Below the pieces are notes generated by a model that saw only the letters and a program-made list of their open reading frames with translations, ran no database searches and had not been told where the DNA came from. Positions 61,190 through 64,000 of a stretch of 64,000 nt of DNA are shown piece by piece. The stretch covers positions 1 to 64,000 of the forward strand of contig CAJQUW010006858.1 in NCBI GenBank assembly GCA_907163375.1, written 5' to 3'. Source of the stretch: Prostheceraeus crozeri (Eukaryota; Platyhelminthes; Polycladida; Euryleptidae). Within the stretch, counting starts at the first letter, position 1. Each line of letters starts with the position of its first letter. Both the position numbers and the translations under genes were made by a program.

Positions 61190-62040
61190 TCATATTTCAT
61201 TATCTATTCACATATATACAAAATCTACAATTTGGTTTCCATGAAACATTTTTTCAAATCACATATGATGGGAGGTACATCACTTATGTCTTTGATGCCG
61301 GTTTTCACAATCTTTCCATTATGGAACACATGATGCCTCTCCTCAAAGAGGGCATTATGCCAGACATGATAAGCTCCAATGGCCGCAGGTTTATGTATTT
61401 TATTATCGATGTAGCACTCTATATCTGCATGAATTACTAAAGGAGGACTTAGTTGATATTCCATGCTACTTGTTAGTACTTTTAGATATGAGGGCATTTT
61501 TTCTATTTGTGCTTTTTCACGAATGCAAAACTGGAAGTGTCGTTTTAGTGTTGTCTTATATGTGAATGACTGAGTGCATCTTTCTCAGAAGTATTTATGC
61601 CTTTTTAAAGTTCTCCTATACAATCTTGACAGCTTTGGAATTCCACAATAGTGTGCTGCTCCATTGTTTAGAACTAGCAAAATATTAGCCGTTTGCCTAC
61701 CAGTAAAGTTACTGTTGTATCGAACACCTTTGAGTCCATTTTCATAAAAGTGAAAGTTAATTTTGATATCATTATTTTTCTCAAATTTAGGAATGTCTTT
61801 GATTGATACTGGTGTGGAAATGCCTTCCATATTTAGCTCAGATGTCCACTTACTATATGATTTTATTTCATTCCTTGAAGAAGGCACTTCATTATAATGC
61901 AATATTGATAAACTGCATGTAGGAAGCAATCACTTGCTTTTGAATTAACATTAATGACAGCTCTAGAGTTTTTTAACTGCTTTGGTAGAGGAAATGATTG
62001 TCCACCTGACAGTATTGGACTTGTTATTACATTGAACTCT
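61190..62040 (-). pseudogene. Polinton DNA polymerase B, N-terminal remnant
   Basis: Minus-strand frames read, in order: INVNSKASDCFLHAV, ELNMEGISTPVSIKDIPKFE, IKINFHFYENG, a zinc-binding His region, and MPSYLKVLTSS leading to PPLVIHADIECYI with HKPAAIGAYHV. The last holds the D-x-E of the proofreading exonuclease. This is the N-terminal arrangement of Polinton protein-primed PolB genes. The polymerase domain itself is missing: the remnant stops close to the 3' end of the protease. Stops and frameshifts occur throughout. Confidence 0.7.
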
Positions 62041-62060
62041 ATATTTTATAATCATCTATA

Positions 62061-63455
62061 CGTAGTGACAAAAAGAATGAAACAAGTCCTGATATGAATA
62101 CTTATGACTTAAACTTGGTTGTACTGTACGTTTGTTTGTTGTTTGTAAAAGGAGAACTCGATTGCTTTACTCAAAAACATTTAATTTGATACTCATGATT
62201 TTATCAACTTAAGTTAGAAACGGGTGTGACCAACGCGAGCATCCAAACAGGCATCGATGCGTGAGGGCATGGATGAGCACAGTCGCTGGATGAATGCCAG
62301 GTCTAAGAGGTTCCACTGCTCGATCAGTCTGTCGGCCAACATCTTCAAAGACACTGGTGGGTGGTTGTACCTCTCCCTCACTCTGCGACCAAGTTCATCC
62401 CAGCAGTGCTCGATGGGGGTGAGGTCGGGAGAACGTGAGGGCCATTCCAAGGTTGGGATTCCATTGCTTGCTATCCTGTTAGAGACCACAGAAGCGCGAT
62501 GGGGCCTTGCGTTGTCATCCTGAAAAATCAATTGATTCGATGTCACTGCTGGAACCACGACCGGTGTCACGATCTCGTCGGCATATCGCTGTCCTGTCAA
62601 TGTTCCTTTCAATACGATTGCTGGTGTTTTTCCATTGTGCCAGATACCGGCCCAAACCATGACACTACCGCCGCCGTATCGGTCGTGTTCTTTGACGCAA
62701 CATGGAGCAAATCGTTCACTTGGCAAGCGATGAACACGGATCCGACCATCGTTGAAATTGAGAGTAAACCTCGATCCATCAGTCCAGAGCACACGTTCCC
62801 ACTGACTGTCACTCAACGACTGATGACCTTGACACCACGTCACTCGTCTCCTTCGATGTTCCAGGCTCAGCGGAATTCTCACAGCGGGTCGTCGAGACTG
62901 TACACCAGCTTCTCGCAATCTTCGATATGCAGTTCGAACGCTACAGGCAACGTTCCCAGCAACCTTCCAGTACACAATTAGCTTCGGGACGGACACAAAT
63001 CTGTTTCTTTTAGCAGCTAAAACTAAGCGTGCATCTGTCCGCTTGGATGTACCCTTGGTCTTCCTGATCCGTTCTTCTTTTCCATATTTCCTTCTGCTTT
63101 CCAACGACACCACCACCTCCATACAACGACCCTTGAAATTTTCAATTCTTTCGGAACAGTTGTAGAACTTTGCCCACAACGCATCATCCCAATTGCCATT
63201 CCTCTGGTAAAGTTATCGTGCGCCATTTCATAAGTCAAATCTGGTCAGCAGTAGGTGGTGATTCTGTTCAACTTCTAGCTGTTACTGTGATCAATATCAA
63301 ATTTTGAAATTTGATGGTCCTATATAATTTCCCTTATCATATGGAGTTCAATGGTGATACATAGAAAGCGAGATATCATCTCAAACCATAGAAAAAAATG
63401 AAACGAACTTCCATTCAAGTCAATGATAGTTGGTTTCATTATTTATGTCAGTGAG
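62061..63455. mobile_element. Tc1-like transposon
   Basis: Ends related by inverted similarity (left TACGTAGTGACAAAAAGAAT, right the complement of TACTCACTGACATAAATAAT, both running on to GAAAC) are flanked by TA at 62059-62060 and 63456-63457. The element is 1395 bp and carries one transposase gene on the minus strand. It lies just outside the PolB remnant of the second Polinton. Confidence 0.85.
62214..63238 (-). pseudogene. Tc1-like transposase, one frameshift
   Basis: The N-terminal HTH (TRGMAIGMMRCGQSSTTVPK, WRWWCRWKAEG) is in one frame (63238-63023). The remainder is in another (to 62214), with SVRTAYRRLREAGVQSRRP, catalytic WTDGSRF, IFQDDNARPHRA and EWPSRSPDLTPIEHCWDEL. The DD34E set is complete in the main frame. 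A single indel around 63020-63180 separates the DNA-binding part. The element may be young or wrongly sequenced at that point. Confidence 0.9.
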
Positions 63456-63459
63456 TATA

Positions 63460-63553
63460 TAATCCAATTGCTGCCCTTTCTCGTGAAGGCTTCAATATGA
63501 TTTATCAGACTATTTAGATGATCCTGAAACCAAGCATCATAGTCATAAATATA
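63460..63553. other. Short spacer between two DNA transposons
   Basis: Fewer than 100 bases of AT-rich sequence without features. Confidence 0.4.
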
Positions 63554-64000
63554 CAGTGCTATCAAAAAGTCCCTTTCCTATTTCAAATTAATGTAACTTT
63601 GATAATATTCAATTTTTTTGCACGGTTTAAAGACTGATTTGTAGCCAGAACGCTCAAGTTTTACCCTAAGTCATTTAATGTAATCAAATTTACAGAGAAA
63701 GTGAATCATGATATATCGAAATATGGCAAAATAAGGTAAATAACAGTACAACCAAGTACATTTGATATTATTTTCAATCTTATAGCTTTTTCAAACAAAC
63801 TGATTAGCAACTGATAGCAACAAACAAATTTGCGCACTATTGTTGGAATCAATAGAATCAATTACTTTTCTACAGTATCTCCATCATAATCAATGCAACG
63901 TCTTAGACGATCCTCGAAACAACTGTTTACTCTGTGCAGAATGTCTGAGTGAACATTCGGTGATTCTTCCACAATGGAAGTTTTCAGTTCATTCAAGTTG
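63554..64000. mobile_element. Tc1/mariner-like transposon, left end only, runs off the window
   Basis: After TA at 63552-63553 comes CAGTGCTATCAAAAAGTCCC, typical of the terminal repeats of mariner-like elements. At 64000-63867 on the minus strand the reading NLNELKTSIVEESPNVHSDI, then CFEDRLRRCIDYDGD, then a stop, is the C-terminus of a Tc/mariner-like transposase. The rest lies beyond the window. Confidence 0.7.

Larger units (their letters stand above)
50320..62050. mobile_element. Second, degraded Polinton/adintovirus-class element
   Basis: The plus strand carries, in order, a UBA-RING protein, a small basic protein, an SSB-like protein, packaging ATPase, the conserved unknown, an integrase remnant fused to a pX-like protein, the capsid protein (split by a LINE) and the protease. 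A PolB remnant then runs on the minus strand. Most genes have frameshifts; ATPase is intact. Protein similarity to the palindromic element is clear but far from identical, so it is a different lineage. Exact termini and target duplication were not found. Confidence 0.88.

Overview
The window is non-coding, transposon-crowded nuclear DNA from a metazoan, probably a marine invertebrate. The support is the mix of BEL/Pao, Gypsy, Penelope-like, RTE-like LINE, hAT, pogo/Tigger, PIF/Harbinger, mariner and Tc1 remnants, together with spliceosomal intron signals and a tandem satellite. I recognise no host housekeeping gene, rRNA, tRNA or CRISPR array, and the species cannot be named from the sequence.

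Layout: 1-2110 is a ~184-bp tandem satellite. 5.2-14.2 kb holds decayed retroelement and DNA-transposon pieces. 14.9-19.3 kb is a Tigger-like element split by a complete PIF/Harbinger element. 19.5-42.7 kb is a pogo-like element whose transposase gene is split by a 21.4-kb Polinton/adintovirus-class element. 43-50 kb holds Penelope and Tigger fragments and two minisatellites. 50.3-62 kb is a second, older and broken Polinton-class element, itself split by an RTE-like LINE. 62-64 kb has a Tc1 element and the start of another mariner/Tc element.

The central object is the element at 20898-42291. It is a giant palindrome: a left arm of 9.59 kb, an 85-bp loop (30488-30572), and a right arm that repeats the left in inverse orientation. 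The arms are nearly identical, and both outer ends begin AGTAGTAAGC. The whole palindrome is flanked by one 6-bp direct repeat, TTCTCC, so it integrated as a unit. A fresh mariner (30715-32423) sits only in the right arm. Each arm carries, reading inward: an SSB-like protein with a start-codon intron, a zinc-finger microprotein, an exonuclease-like protein, a Polinton ORF, a membrane/zinc protein, a basic protein, the packaging ATPase, a conserved unknown, a Cys-rich microprotein, the chromodomain integrase, a pX-like core protein, the double-jelly-roll major capsid protein and an adenain-like protease. Converging on these are a 181-aa TATA-binding-protein homologue and two related proteins that look PC4-like. 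PolB and penton are absent.

The palindrome axis lies inside the second PC4-like gene, at a short inverted microhomology. This is what fold-back (snap-back) priming on a longer parental genome would leave, with loss of the PolB-bearing side. The second element at 50-62 kb keeps the same gene order and still has a PolB remnant on the opposite strand just past the protease, which supports that reading. The virus-encoded TBP plus possible PC4 pair, with TATA boxes in the element, is the most notable gene content.
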